Assembly: GCA_023957125.1 (NCBI GenBank)
Contig: JAMLHL010000004.1
Location: forward strand, 62,001-126,000
From: Chitinophagaceae bacterium
Lineage (GTDB): Bacteria > Bacteroidota > Bacteroidia > Chitinophagales > Chitinophagaceae
Reading direction: 5' to 3'
Length of the DNA: 64,000 nt
In this document: piece after piece, positions 53,669 to 62,859 of the stretch
Position numbering within the stretch: the stretch's first letter is position 1
How the letters are laid out: each line of letters begins with the position of its first letter
The notes under the pieces: model-generated
The model's input: only the letters and a program-made list of their open reading frames with translations
Told to the model about the DNA's origin: nothing
The model's database searches: none
Program-made: the position numbers and the translations under genes

Positions 53669-55138
53669 ATGAACGACATTGAACAGGTAATGCAAAATGC
53701 GCTGGACGCATTCAATAGTTATAAGACCCTCAGCCCGGCAAAACGCGCTCAATTTTTATACGAAACCGCTAAGGCAATTGAAGAAGCCAGGGAAACCCTG
53801 GTACCTATAGCCCACGAAGAATCGAACCTTCCCCTGGCGCGGTTGAACGGAGAACTGACCCGCACCACCAACCAAATCAAAATGTTTGCCCGTTTGCTCG
53901 AAGAAGGCAGTTGGGTAGAAGCCGCCATTGACACGGCCGATAAAGACAGAACCCCTCCCAAACCCGATACCCGGAAAATGTTGCTGCCGGTTGGTCCCGT
54001 AGTAGTCTTTGGCGCCAGCAATTTTCCCTTTGCCTTCTCCACTGCCGGAGGAGATACCGCCAGCGCGCTCGCGTCCGGCTCTTCCGTAGTCATTAAAGGA
54101 CATTCGGCTCATGCAAAAACTTCTGAAAAAGTTTTTGAAGCCATGCAAAAAGCCGTACAAAGAGCGGGAGTACACCCTTTTACGGTGCAGCATGTGCTTG
54201 GATCGGGCAGTACCGTTGGGAAAGCGCTGGTATTGCATCCTTTCACCAGCGGCGTTGGTTTTACCGGCTCCTTCAATGGCGGAAGGGCGTTGTGGGAATA
54301 CGCCAACCAGCGGGAGCAACCCATTCCTGTTTTTGCAGAAATGAGCAGTATCAACCCGGTGATATTTTTCGACGGAACCCTTCAGCAAAACGCCCCTTCG
54401 CTCGCGAAAACCTATGCCGCTTCTATTACGCTGGGCATGGGACAGTTTTGTACCAACCCCGGGCTGTTGATTGCGGTTCAAAGCGAAGCGCTGGATAAGT
54501 TTTTAACCCATTTAGGAAAAGAAATCGAACAGGTATTGCCCCAGAAAATGTTGCACAGCGGTATCCATTCGTCTTATAATAAAGGACTGAACCAGGTACT
54601 GGCACAAAAAGGGATTGAAAAAGTAGGAGAATCGGCTCAACAACCCGGTGAAGACGAAGCCTTCCCAACAGTGGCAAAAGTGAAAGCCGGTATTTTTTTA
54701 GAAAATCCGCACTTTCATGAGGAAGTTTTCGGACCTTATTCCCTGGCGGTTTGCTGCACCGGTAAAGAGGAACTAAAAAAAGTATTGAAACAACTGAAAG
54801 GGCAATTAACTACTACCGTAATGGCAACTGACGAAGATATAGCCGCAAATGGAGATATCATTGACCTGCAAACCAATATGGCAGGCAGGATCATCCTGAA
54901 CGATGTGCCCACGGGAGTGGAAGTTTGCGCCAGTATGGTTCACGGAGGCCCCTACCCTGCGACAACCGATGCCAGGTTTACTTCGGTTGGCACTACGGCT
55001 ATCAAACGCTGGGTTCGTCCGGTTTGTTTCCAGGGATTTAAAGACGGGATGTTGCCGGAAGCGCTGAAAAACGGCAACCCGTTAAAAATCTGGAGAATAG
55101 TTAACAACGAATGGACTAACAGTGCTATAGGGCAATGA
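53669..55138 (+). CDS. Aldehyde dehydrogenase, alpha-ketoglutaric semialdehyde dehydrogenase type
   Basis: 489 aa. LLPVGPVVVFGASNFPFAFSTAGGDTASALASGSSVVIKGH is the diagnostic KGSADH version of the cofactor-binding start. VFAEMSSINPVIF holds the general-base Glu and TLGMGQFCTNPGLLI the catalytic Cys. It probably oxidises 2,5-dioxopentanoate to 2-oxoglutarate with NADP+, the last step of non-phosphorylative pentose, hexuronate or hydroxyproline breakdown. No other gene of these pathways is in the window. 45 bp after the TrmH gene. Confidence 0.88.
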   Translation: MNDIEQVMQNALDAFNSYKTLSPAKRAQFLYETAKAIEEARETLVPIAHEESNLPLARLNGELTRTTNQIKMFARLLEEGSWVEAAIDTADKDRTPPKPDTRKMLLPVGPVVVFGASNFPFAFSTAGGDTASALASGSSVVIKGHSAHAKTSEKVFEAMQKAVQRAGVHPFTVQHVLGSGSTVGKALVLHPFTSGVGFTGSFNGGRALWEYANQREQPIPVFAEMSSINPVIFFDGTLQQNAPSLAKTYAASITLGMGQFCTNPGLLIAVQSEALDKFLTHLGKEIEQVLPQKMLHSGIHSSYNKGLNQVLAQKGIEKVGESAQQPGEDEAFPTVAKVKAGIFLENPHFHEEVFGPYSLAVCCTGKEELKKVLKQLKGQLTTTVMATDEDIAANGDIIDLQTNMAGRIILNDVPTGVEVCASMVHGGPYPATTDARFTSVGTTAIKRWVRPVCFQGFKDGMLPEALKNGNPLKIWRIVNNEWTNSAIGQ

Positions 55139-55177
55139 TCCCGATCCGGTTTATACCGTAGGAAACACCCGGCAAAA

Positions 55178-55306
55178 TTTTTGTGAAACCTCCATACCTC
55201 CGCGTGGCAGGAAAAGAGGAGAACCACCAGAGCAGAAAGATACTAAGAAATCACCAGGGAGGATCTTTGTGAAACCTTTGTGCCTTCGCGTCTTCGTGGC
55301 AAAAAA
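55178..55306. repeat. ctttgtg/cttcgtgg-type repeats in both orientations
   Basis: 'tttgtgaaacctccatacctccgcgtggc' (55180-55208) and 'tttgtgaaacctttgtgcc' continuing 'ttcgcgtcttcgtggcaaaaaa' (55266-55306) flank 'gaaccaccagagcagaaagatactaagaaa', which is a degenerate inverted copy of the same pattern. The family also appears at 2691-2710 and 4658-4808. No gene is seen between 55139 and 55347. Confidence 0.6.
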
Positions 55307-55347
55307 GAACAACAATAATTTATTTTCGTTCTCAAAATAATTACGCA

Positions 55348-55866
55348 TTGAAAGTTATACTCAATCCTCACCAGTTAAATCTCACCATCCAGCGTTTGTC
55401 TTATGAGATCGTTGAACGCCATGAGGAACTGTCGGATACGGTGATCATCGGCATCCAACCCAGGGGCGTTTACCTGAGCAACAAGATCGTTGCGCATATC
55501 CGTCAACTGTACCCATCTGCTGATCTTAAGTACGGCAAACTGGACATTACTTTTTTCAGAGACGATGTGCGCAATGAGTTGCATGCGGCTAATGAAACGG
55601 ATATTGCTTTTTCTATTGAAGATAAGAAGGTGGTGCTTATTGACGATGTGCTGCACAAAGGCAGAACTACCCGGGCGGCGCTGGACGCATTGCTGGGCTT
55701 CGGACGGGCCAGGCAGGTGGAACTCTGCGTGCTGATTGACCGGCGATTCAGCCGTGAACTTCCCATACAACCCGATTATTGCGGGAAAGCGATAGACTCC
55801 ATCATCTCTCAGAAAGTAACGGTAGAATGGGATAAAGAAGAGGTAATATTATACAATAATAAATAA
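55348..55866 (+). CDS. pyrR: PyrR: pyrimidine operon regulator / uracil phosphoribosyltransferase
   Basis: 172 aa with a TTG start. HEELSDTVIIGIQPRGVYLSNKI is the type I PRTase N-terminal segment and VVLIDDVLHKGRTTRAALDALL the PRPP-binding motif. IDRRFSRELPIQPDYCGKAI is PyrR specific. It can convert uracil and PRPP to UMP and may bind pyr mRNA. No pyr gene is adjacent, so its regulatory role here is uncertain. Confidence 0.92.
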   Translation: MKVILNPHQLNLTIQRLSYEIVERHEELSDTVIIGIQPRGVYLSNKIVAHIRQLYPSADLKYGKLDITFFRDDVRNELHAANETDIAFSIEDKKVVLIDDVLHKGRTTRAALDALLGFGRARQVELCVLIDRRFSRELPIQPDYCGKAIDSIISQKVTVEWDKEEVILYNNK

Positions 55867-55925
55867 CCCGTGTTCGGCCCACCCGCAGGCATTTCAAAAC
55901 ATATAAACGCTACCCTTCCGGGTCA

Positions 55926-56360
55926 TTATAACACGTTTCTTTCAAACCTTTTATTATGAAACAGGAAAGGAACGAGGAAGGAAGCGCCCGTACCGGTAAT
56001 CAGGATCACCCCCAACAATAAACTCCTGAATTCTAAAGTCACCAGGTGATTCTCCGAGCGGTTGACTCCTTCCGCTTCCCATGCCAAAAAAATCGTAAGC
56101 AGGGAAAAAAGAATAATAAAGAACACTTCCCCTCTGCGGGAGACACTGGTGAACCAGTAATACACCAATCCGATAAACATGAAAAGTATGTTCACGCCGA
56201 AGATGATAGACGCCACATTGATGATGCCATTGGGAACAAACCCTGTTTCCGTCCGGTACACCAGATTATAAGTGAGGCAGATAAAGGTACATACGATGCC
56301 AACAAAAAGTCCCGTTAAGAAAGCTTTCGAAAACGGGGTTTGATAATTTTCATTCTTCAT
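55926..56360 (-). CDS. Small four-helix membrane protein, unknown function
   Basis: 144 aa from ATG 56360 (MKNENYQTPF); the longer frame to 56435 adds a charged stretch before it and is not favoured. Four membrane segments are visible: AFLTGLFVGIVCTFICLTYNL, GIINVASIIFGVNILFMFIGLVYYWF, VFFIILFSLLTIFLAWEA and SLLLGVILITGTGASFLVPFLF. A basic C-terminus (HNKRFERN) suggests an inside tail. No family was recognised. Isolated between pyrR and the outer-membrane barrel gene. Confidence 0.6.
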   Translation of the reverse strand: MKNENYQTPFSKAFLTGLFVGIVCTFICLTYNLVYRTETGFVPNGIINVASIIFGVNILFMFIGLVYYWFTSVSRRGEVFFIILFSLLTIFLAWEAEGVNRSENHLVTLEFRSLLLGVILITGTGASFLVPFLFHNKRFERNVL

Positions 56361-56603
56361 ATTCTTCTTTTTAAGCGTTAACCAGATAAGTGATACCAAA
56401 ACGCATTTACGTTTCCGTACCATCCCGTCCTTCAAATTTACAAAACCGGGAAACGCTTTCAGGCTATCTACGAAAACAGCGGGGGTTACGCAGCCCGGCG
56501 TTACCGCTGAAACGCCGGATACGACAAGAATACAACCGAAGGGTTAATCATTTGTTATTCAATATATGGAACAAAGACAAGAGGTAGAAGTTCGGAAATC
56601 ACA

Positions 56604-57374
56604 TTACCGGTGCAGAACATATGCATAACCGATGGTTAAAAACAATCCTCCCGTATGACTCTTACCATTGGCATCGCTGTCTTTCTGGATTGTTACCAAT
56701 CCGTAGGCGGCTCTGGCATCCAGTCCTATCTCGCTCCTGTTGCCTAACCGGTAACCCAGGCCTACTCCCCCGGTGAGCCCGAAATTAACAGAGCGGATAT
56801 CGTCCCTGATTTTCGTATCGGCCTTGAAAGACTGGGCGGGCAGCGGCTCACCCTGGATGGCCACCGGTTGCATAGTTCCTTTATCGAAATAGAGCTGGCT
56901 GCTCCCATCCGTTTTTTGATTTGCACCGATCAGGATACCGGTATAAGGTCCTGCGTTTACATAATATTTAAACCTATTCCCCCAGGTAAGCTTAGCCATA
57001 ATGGGAATCTCCAGGTATTTTAATACCGACTCATTATCAAAATTGGCATACAGGGTTGTTCCCGGAGGAAGCATTTGGGCCAACTGAGATGGAATATTAG
57101 TAACCGGTTGCACTCCATTTCTTTTCCCTCCCTGTCCTGCATACTGGATAGCCGCTTTTAAAGAAAACACCTGCGATAAGCCGAAATCTCCAAACAGGCC
57201 AAAGGCGCCCGCCAATCGTGAGGAATAATCTTTACTGATTTCATTATCACCGCTGCTTTTTAAACTGGGGATGCTTATTCCGCCGTTGACCCCTGCTAAT
57301 ATAGACTGAGAAAACAAAAATGCCGGCAAACAGCTAAGAGAACAACCTAAGAGAAAAACAATAATCTTTTTCAT
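56604..57374 (-). CDS. Outer-membrane beta-barrel protein (PorT-like)
   Basis: 256 aa. Signal peptide (IIVFLLGCSLSCLPAFLFSQ), then strand-rich sequence with GVNGGISIPSLKS, VFSLKAAIQYAGQGGKRNGV, LEIPIMAKLTWGNRFKYYVNAGPYTGILIG, NFGLTGGVGLGYRLGNRSEIGLDARAAYGLV and C-terminal FLTIGYAYVLHR. The layout fits the 8-stranded outer-membrane barrels annotated as PorT family in Bacteroidota. Ligand or partner unknown. Single gene with about 200 bp of AT-rich sequence on the upstream side. Confidence 0.82.
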   Translation of the reverse strand: MKKIIVFLLGCSLSCLPAFLFSQSILAGVNGGISIPSLKSSGDNEISKDYSSRLAGAFGLFGDFGLSQVFSLKAAIQYAGQGGKRNGVQPVTNIPSQLAQMLPPGTTLYANFDNESVLKYLEIPIMAKLTWGNRFKYYVNAGPYTGILIGANQKTDGSSQLYFDKGTMQPVAIQGEPLPAQSFKADTKIRDDIRSVNFGLTGGVGLGYRLGNRSEIGLDARAAYGLVTIQKDSDANGKSHTGGLFLTIGYAYVLHR

Positions 57375-57577
57375 ATCAATACTTTTTTGTTTTTAAGTTT
57401 TTGGGCCAACAACTCCTGTTCATTTAATGGTATAAAAGAAAAACGCCCCGTCTTTTATTTCTCTTCATTTAAAAAATAAAACATCACTATTGCCTGCAAG
57501 TTAAATAATAAATCCCAAGGCATCGCAAGCGGTAATTCACGGTTTTATCTCTTCTCTATCCGTTGTAGCAACCAATC

Positions 57578-58780
57578 TCAACCGGTAGTATTTTCAATTA
57601 CAAGGCGATCTTTTGCAGCCTTTAGGCCGGTATAGAGGAATGCCAGGGATGACAACAATAATATCAACAGCGGCACCAACCAGGAGGCGGTGAAGCCGTA
57701 CAACCAGCCGAAGAGAGGGGGGCCAAAAGCAGCCAGGAAATATCCTACCGATTGCGACATCCCCGACAGGGCAGCAGCCTCAGCCGTATTATTCGTACGT
57801 AATACAAAAAACATGGTAGCCAGCGTAAAAGCAAGTCCTACAGCAATTCCGATCAGCAGTACCGCAGCAACAATGAAGGCGGTTTTCCACACCACGACAA
57901 TCATCAAACCTGCCACCAGCAGGATAAAAGTAAGCCATACCAGGGAAGTCTGTTTCCTCATCCTGCCGGCTAACAGGGGCCCGATGAACATCATGGGCAC
58001 CTGCCCGGCCTGTACATAAGAAAGCATCCATCCTGCACGCCCGGCAGACATTCCCCAACTTTGCAGCATCGTGGGCAGCCAGGCCGCAAAAACATAAAAC
58101 ACCAGCGACTGCAGACCCATAAAAACGGAGATCTGCCAGGCCAACCGCGACTTATACATATAGCGGGTAAGGGTAATCCCGGCAACACCGGTGGTATTAC
58201 GGTTCCTGGGGATCGCCGGCAGCCAGCAAAAAAAAGCGAGCACAGAAAGCAGCACCCAAATGCCTATGGAACTTCTCCAACCCAGATCGCCCATTTTGCC
58301 GATACTGATACTGTAGCCAACGGCCAAAGCAGAGACCAGGTTCATTGACACCAGGTACAACCCGGTTACCATACCCAGTTTGCCGGGGAACTTCTTTTTG
58401 ATATACGCAGGCATTAATACGTTGCCGGTAGTAATGGCTATGCCAATAAAAACAGAACCTAAAAAAAGCGCCGGCACGCCGCCCGCAGACCTGATGCACA
58501 AACCGAGTGCCAGCATAACGATGGAATACAACAAAGATCTTTCCAACCCTATCTGCGCCGATACACGCGGCATGAAGGTTGAAAACAGGGAGAAACAGAT
58601 CAGCGGAACAGCAGCAAGCCACCCGATCATTACCGGCGTGAGCCGGAGCTGCAGCGCCATCTCGGGCATTACAGGCCCTACCGACGTAACAGGCGCCCGT
58701 AAATTGGCCGCGATCAAAACAATACAAACCAGCGCCGCCGCAGGACCAAGGGTAGATTGCGTCTTCACGGCCTTCGCCAA
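57578..58780 (-). CDS. MFS transporter, CynX/NimT type
   Basis: 400 aa with a TTG start; an in-frame stop lies directly upstream and no ATG is nearby (a GTG at 58768 is the alternative). Twelve membrane segments can be counted. LRAPVTSVGPVMPEM in the first helix and GNVLMPAYIKKKFPGKLGMVTGLY are CynX/NimT subfamily motifs. Relatives export or import cyanate, 2-nitroimidazole or unknown small molecules; the substrate here is not known. 55 bp after the oxidoreductase gene, possibly one transcript. Confidence 0.88.
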   Translation of the reverse strand: MAKAVKTQSTLGPAAALVCIVLIAANLRAPVTSVGPVMPEMALQLRLTPVMIGWLAAVPLICFSLFSTFMPRVSAQIGLERSLLYSIVMLALGLCIRSAGGVPALFLGSVFIGIAITTGNVLMPAYIKKKFPGKLGMVTGLYLVSMNLVSALAVGYSISIGKMGDLGWRSSIGIWVLLSVLAFFCWLPAIPRNRNTTGVAGITLTRYMYKSRLAWQISVFMGLQSLVFYVFAAWLPTMLQSWGMSAGRAGWMLSYVQAGQVPMMFIGPLLAGRMRKQTSLVWLTFILLVAGLMIVVVWKTAFIVAAVLLIGIAVGLAFTLATMFFVLRTNNTAEAAALSGMSQSVGYFLAAFGPPLFGWLYGFTASWLVPLLILLLSSLAFLYTGLKAAKDRLVIENTTG

Positions 58781-58834
58781 TTAGGATAGAGCACCGCGGA
58801 TTGCTGAACTTGTTTTAACCTGTCTTTTTTCACC

Positions 58835-60115
58835 TCAAAAATCTCTGAAATTCCAGGGCGCACGATACGGTCTTGAGATCATCTGGTTCGCCGATTCGTC
58901 GTCAAATTTTTCCTTCTTAGGATTCCACTTCAGCGGCCTTTGCAACTGGTATGCGATGTTTACAGCGTTACAAACCGTAGCCGTTCTGTGACCGGTTTCC
59001 ACATCCGCCACGGGACGCGTTCTGCTTTTAATGGCATTGGTCCAGTCGCGGTAATGATTATCACTGTAATACAATTTTTTATCGCCCGGTTTGAGCGTCT
59101 GGCTTATAATAGACACAGGGTTGGAACGTAAGAACGACCTGGATACCTCTATCGTACCCTCTGATCCTATAAATTGGATGGCATTCCCTTCTCCCCATTG
59201 TTTGTGATGCACGAGAATACCATTGGCATAGGAAAACGACAAGCCATTGGTGGCTGCAGGACCAGACGGCGGGTTAAAAGCCACCGGTCCGGAATCATCC
59301 ATCCCCAGGGCCCATTGTACAATGTCAAACATGTGGGCGCCCCAGTCGGTGATCAGCCCCCCGCCAAAGCCTTTATAACCACGCCACCAGGCCCAGGAAT
59401 TATCTTCAATGGGTGGCGACAAAACGGGATTGTATCCCCTGTAAAAAGACGGTCCGATCCAGGTGTCCCAATCCAGGTAATCGGGTATGGGCAAAGAAGG
59501 CAGGTCACATTCTTTTACAGGCTCCCCCACCGACACGTTTATTTCTTTCACCTGCCCGATATAGCCGTTCCGCACCAGCTCGCTGGCCCTTCTGAAATAC
59601 TCCTGCGACCGCTGCATGCTGCCTGTTTGAAACACCCGTTTGTATTTTCGTGTGGCTTCCACCATGGCCCGCCCTTCGGCAATCGTCAGCGCAAGCGGTT
59701 TCTCGCAATATATATCCTTGCCTGCTTTTGCAGCGTCTATGGCAATCTGCGCATGCCAGTGATCGGGCGTTGCCACTACCACCGCATCTATATCGCTGCG
59801 CCCCAGTAACTCACGGTAATGGCCATATGCAGTTACTTCCGCACCTACTTTTTTGGCGTTGGCCTGCTTTGCCAGATCTACAAAATGATCCAGTTTTTTC
59901 TTATCCACATCACAGGCTGCTATCGCCAGCGCATCCGGCACGCCGGATAAGATGGCGTTTAACAATCCTCTTGCCTGCTTCCCATTTCCGATAAATCCCA
60001 GGTTGATACGATCATTGGGCGCCACATATCCCCGGCCGCCCAAAACATGGCGGGGAACAATCGTAAAAGCAGCTGCACCCATTAGGGTATCTTTTATAAA
60101 CGTTTTTCTATCCAT
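58835..60115 (-). CDS. Gfo/Idh/MocA-family oxidoreductase, exported type
   Basis: 426 aa. The N-terminus DRKTFIKDTLMGAAAF has the RK and hydrophobic stretch seen in the family's exported forms (Tat-like, without the full RR). The NAD(P)-binding fold follows: RINLGFIGNGKQARGLLNAIL, AIAACDVD, VVVATPDHWHAQIAIDAAKAGKDIYCEKPLALTIAEG, which includes the EKP signature. The C-terminal half has WAWWRGYKGFGGGLITDWGAHMFDIVQWALG. It oxidises or reduces a sugar or sugar derivative; the substrate is unknown. Confidence 0.92.
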   Translation of the reverse strand: MDRKTFIKDTLMGAAAFTIVPRHVLGGRGYVAPNDRINLGFIGNGKQARGLLNAILSGVPDALAIAACDVDKKKLDHFVDLAKQANAKKVGAEVTAYGHYRELLGRSDIDAVVVATPDHWHAQIAIDAAKAGKDIYCEKPLALTIAEGRAMVEATRKYKRVFQTGSMQRSQEYFRRASELVRNGYIGQVKEINVSVGEPVKECDLPSLPIPDYLDWDTWIGPSFYRGYNPVLSPPIEDNSWAWWRGYKGFGGGLITDWGAHMFDIVQWALGMDDSGPVAFNPPSGPAATNGLSFSYANGILVHHKQWGEGNAIQFIGSEGTIEVSRSFLRSNPVSIISQTLKPGDKKLYYSDNHYRDWTNAIKSRTRPVADVETGHRTATVCNAVNIAYQLQRPLKWNPKKEKFDDESANQMISRPYRAPWNFRDF

Positions 60116-60186
60116 TATAATGGTTATTTGAATGAAGCCTTAAATATAACAAAAATTTGATACGCTGAAACAGGGTGCATCCCATA

Positions 60187-60271
60187 TTTTCGCAGACGGG
60201 TGAGACACCCGCCTGTAGAACTCACTACCGGTCGGTGCCCCGCCGACCGGAATGCCGCAGATGGAGCGAAA
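60187..60271 (+). repeat. Composite palindromic repeat element, copy 2
   Basis: Contains CAGACGGGTG/CACCCGCCTG (60193-60202/60206-60215) and CCGGTCGG/CCGACCGG (60228-60235/60243-60250), joined by 'tagaactcacta' and ended by 'gagcgaaa'. Order, linker and ends match the reverse complement of 19618-19703. A further hairpin ATACACCCC/GGGGTGTAT (60277-60285/60294-60302) follows. The 304-bp gap 60116-60419 holds nothing else recognisable. Confidence 0.75.
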
Positions 60272-60419
60272 GAGGGATACACCCCTCAAACACGGGGTGT
60301 ATTTAAAAATGATCGCATCCTTTTGTTTCGCGTGGATGGTGGAGACAATTATAAATGCACCCAAAAACCATTTCATTTTTGGAGGTTGGCGCAAACATCA
60401 CCCCACTGCATGGTTGCTA

Positions 60420-61718
60420 TCACAGTTTTTCTAACATACTGATGGCCGTATATAAAACACCCGCTTCTCCCCGGAAGGTTCCCGATCCACGGGGTTTATT
60501 GTCTATCGTGTACCATTCATAAAAACCATTATTATCCTTTACCCGCTTCACCATAGGTTGAAGCTGCTCATAAGCCTCTTTTACAAATCCATAGCGGATC
60601 AGTTGCTGAATCATTCTGCCTCCAAACCAGGTCCAGTCGCCCCCGTTTTGATAACTGTATTCGGGATTCATGCCTTTATTGGCAAAAAAACCTTTGGGAT
60701 AAGGCGGATATAAAGTCAGTCCGATGGTAGCCGCTCCTGCCAGTTTCACCCTCCTCACCATTTCCTCCAGCGATTCTTTAATTTCCTTCCTGGTCAATAG
60801 GCCAGCCTCAATAGCTACGGCTGTGCCCCCGAAATAATAAATTTCATTTTCATCAAAATCCGCAGGAAAAGGAGAGCCTTCCAGGTAGATGTGGGGAATA
60901 AATTTTTTTCTTTTTTCATCCCATAAATAAGTCCTGACATTTTTTTCTGTTTCTTTTTTTACCGGCTCCCATTTCGAACGAAACTCAGGCATCATTTCCA
61001 TCAGGTTATCCAGGGCAATTATAAACATGGCATTATCATAAATATCAATAGCCGGATGCGTATGCTCGTCTATGGCCGTGCCCCATTCATGCTCCGGCTG
61101 CACATCTCCCCAGTCTGCTGTAGTGGCTCCGGTGATCAATCCATATCGTTTGTTATACCGGTCGTTCATCAAAAATTGCATTGATGCCTCCAGCCGTCTC
61201 CCAACGGTTTTATCACCAATATTTTCCTGGAGAATAGCGCGGTCTCCCGTACACGCGATGTATTTGTATACGGCCTGCACCAACGAACTCTCCTGATCCG
61301 TTTCTACGGTATTTTTATGCCCCGCGTAACGGGGCTCCAGATCCGAAAAAATATAGGAATAATCGAAGCTGGTTTTCGTTTTACTGATTTTTTCAACGGG
61401 AGTAAATCCGTCAATAATATTTCCGTCCTTCCCCTGCATTCTGAAAAAAACCAACAGGTTTTCCTTCAGCATCTCCTTATCAAAAACATGAGAAGCCAGT
61501 TCGATAAAGGTGTTATAATCCCTTATCCAAACCTCCCGGTACCCATCGCCGGCATTGAATCCTGTCTTCATGATCTCAAGCGCCCTCGATTTGACAAAAG
61601 AGAAATATTCGTTTTCACGGATCTGGCGGCGCAGTTTTTCATCTACCCTTTTATCTCCCTGCGCTCCGGCGCCTAAAGAAGAAACCAGCAACATCCATAA
61701 TAAATACATCCTGATCAT
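60420..61718 (-). CDS. Secreted six-hairpin (alpha/alpha)6 glycosidase-like protein
   Basis: 432 aa from ATG 61718 (an upstream TTG at 61724 and an ATG at 61709 are alternatives). A signal peptide ends near LGAGAQG. The fold is suggested by GYREVWIRDYNTFIELASHVF (acidic cleft residues), VETDQESSLVQAVYKYI, DEHTHPAIDIYDNAMFIIALDNL and QNGGDWTWFGGRMIQQLIRYG, resembling GH63/GH37/MGH1-like enzymes. A precise family and substrate were not determined. It is in the same orientation as the oxidoreductase, 304 bp away across the palindromic repeat. Confidence 0.65.
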   Translation of the reverse strand: MIRMYLLWMLLVSSLGAGAQGDKRVDEKLRRQIRENEYFSFVKSRALEIMKTGFNAGDGYREVWIRDYNTFIELASHVFDKEMLKENLLVFFRMQGKDGNIIDGFTPVEKISKTKTSFDYSYIFSDLEPRYAGHKNTVETDQESSLVQAVYKYIACTGDRAILQENIGDKTVGRRLEASMQFLMNDRYNKRYGLITGATTADWGDVQPEHEWGTAIDEHTHPAIDIYDNAMFIIALDNLMEMMPEFRSKWEPVKKETEKNVRTYLWDEKRKKFIPHIYLEGSPFPADFDENEIYYFGGTAVAIEAGLLTRKEIKESLEEMVRRVKLAGAATIGLTLYPPYPKGFFANKGMNPEYSYQNGGDWTWFGGRMIQQLIRYGFVKEAYEQLQPMVKRVKDNNGFYEWYTIDNKPRGSGTFRGEAGVLYTAISMLEKL

Positions 61719-61839
61719 TACCAACTGATTTATTGTAACAATTAATTTTTATTGCCTGGCAAGCCGATACCCCGTTTTGATTCAGGTTTTCATCGCCTCA
61801 CCTGCGAGCCATCCCCCACTCTATTCTTTTACAACATCC

Positions 61840-62796
61840 TTACTTACTCACTGCGTCCAACAACGCAAGATCAGTTTCATCTAAACTTAAGAAAACACTG
61901 TCCAGACTTTGCTTTAACTGATCCTCAGAAGTGGCGCTGGATATAGGTCCGCCGATATAAGGCTGAGCCGAAATCCAGGCCAGTGCTACGGTTGCGGGTA
62001 CGGTACTGTGTTTTGCCGCCACCTGATCCAAAGCCGCCAATACCTTTAGGCCTTTTTCATTCAGGTATTTAGAAGCGGACTGTCCGCGTACACTCTTACC
62101 GGAATCCGTTGCAGTCCTGTACTTACCGGTCAGGAAACCGGAAGCCAGGGCGTAGTAAGGGAAGACGGTCAACCCATATCGCGCCACCGCCGGAGCGAAG
62201 TTTGCCTCATAATCTTTCCGTTCCACCAGGTTATACAACGGCTGCAGGGCCTGGTATTTGGGAAGATGGTTTTTCCCGGAAGCCTCCAAAGACTCCTGAA
62301 GACGTTCGGGCGTAATATTAGAAGCGGCTATGTACCGGATCTTCCCTGCTTTAATCAGTGCTCCGTATGTATCCAGGGTTTCTTCAACGGGTGTTTTTCC
62401 ATCGTCGTAATGGGTATAATACAGATCAACATGATCTGTCTGTAATCTTTTCAATGATTGATCAATAGTTTCCAGAATGTGTTTACGGCTGGTGTTGTTC
62501 TCCCCTGCGCTTCCTCCACTCCCTACTTTGGTGGCGACGACCACTTTATCCCTGTTGGCACGCGCTTTCAACCATTTGCCGATGATCGTTTCCGACTGAC
62601 CGCCCACACCGCCATTGGCCCAATGGGAATAAGTATCCGCCGTATCAATAAAATCGAACCCCGCATCGAGAAATGCGTCTAATATCTCAAACGATTTTTT
62701 CTCATCTAAAGTCCATCCGAAAACATTTCCGCCGAGCACAAAGGGTGCCACCTCCAGATCTGTGTGGCCGATTTTGATCTTTTTAATTGTATTCAT
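61840..62796 (-). CDS. Aldo/keto reductase
   Basis: 318 aa from ATG 62796 (MNTIKKIKIGHTDLEV); an upstream start adds seven charged residues. TIM-barrel motifs: GFDFIDTADTYSHW (catalytic Asp and Tyr), VVATKVGSG (catalytic Lys), DHVDLYYTHYDD (catalytic His), GKIRYIAASNITPERL and the C-terminal GPISSATSEDQLKQSL cofactor segment. An NADPH-dependent carbonyl reductase of unknown substrate. 63 bp downstream of the SDR gene and probably cotranscribed with it. Confidence 0.93.
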   Translation of the reverse strand: MNTIKKIKIGHTDLEVAPFVLGGNVFGWTLDEKKSFEILDAFLDAGFDFIDTADTYSHWANGGVGGQSETIIGKWLKARANRDKVVVATKVGSGGSAGENNTSRKHILETIDQSLKRLQTDHVDLYYTHYDDGKTPVEETLDTYGALIKAGKIRYIAASNITPERLQESLEASGKNHLPKYQALQPLYNLVERKDYEANFAPAVARYGLTVFPYYALASGFLTGKYRTATDSGKSVRGQSASKYLNEKGLKVLAALDQVAAKHSTVPATVALAWISAQPYIGGPISSATSEDQLKQSLDSVFLSLDETDLALLDAVSK

Positions 62797-62859
62797 TTTC
62801 TTTCTGTTTTTTACCATATACCGGTTGCGGCCCCGATATCTGCAATGATCATCGGTTAT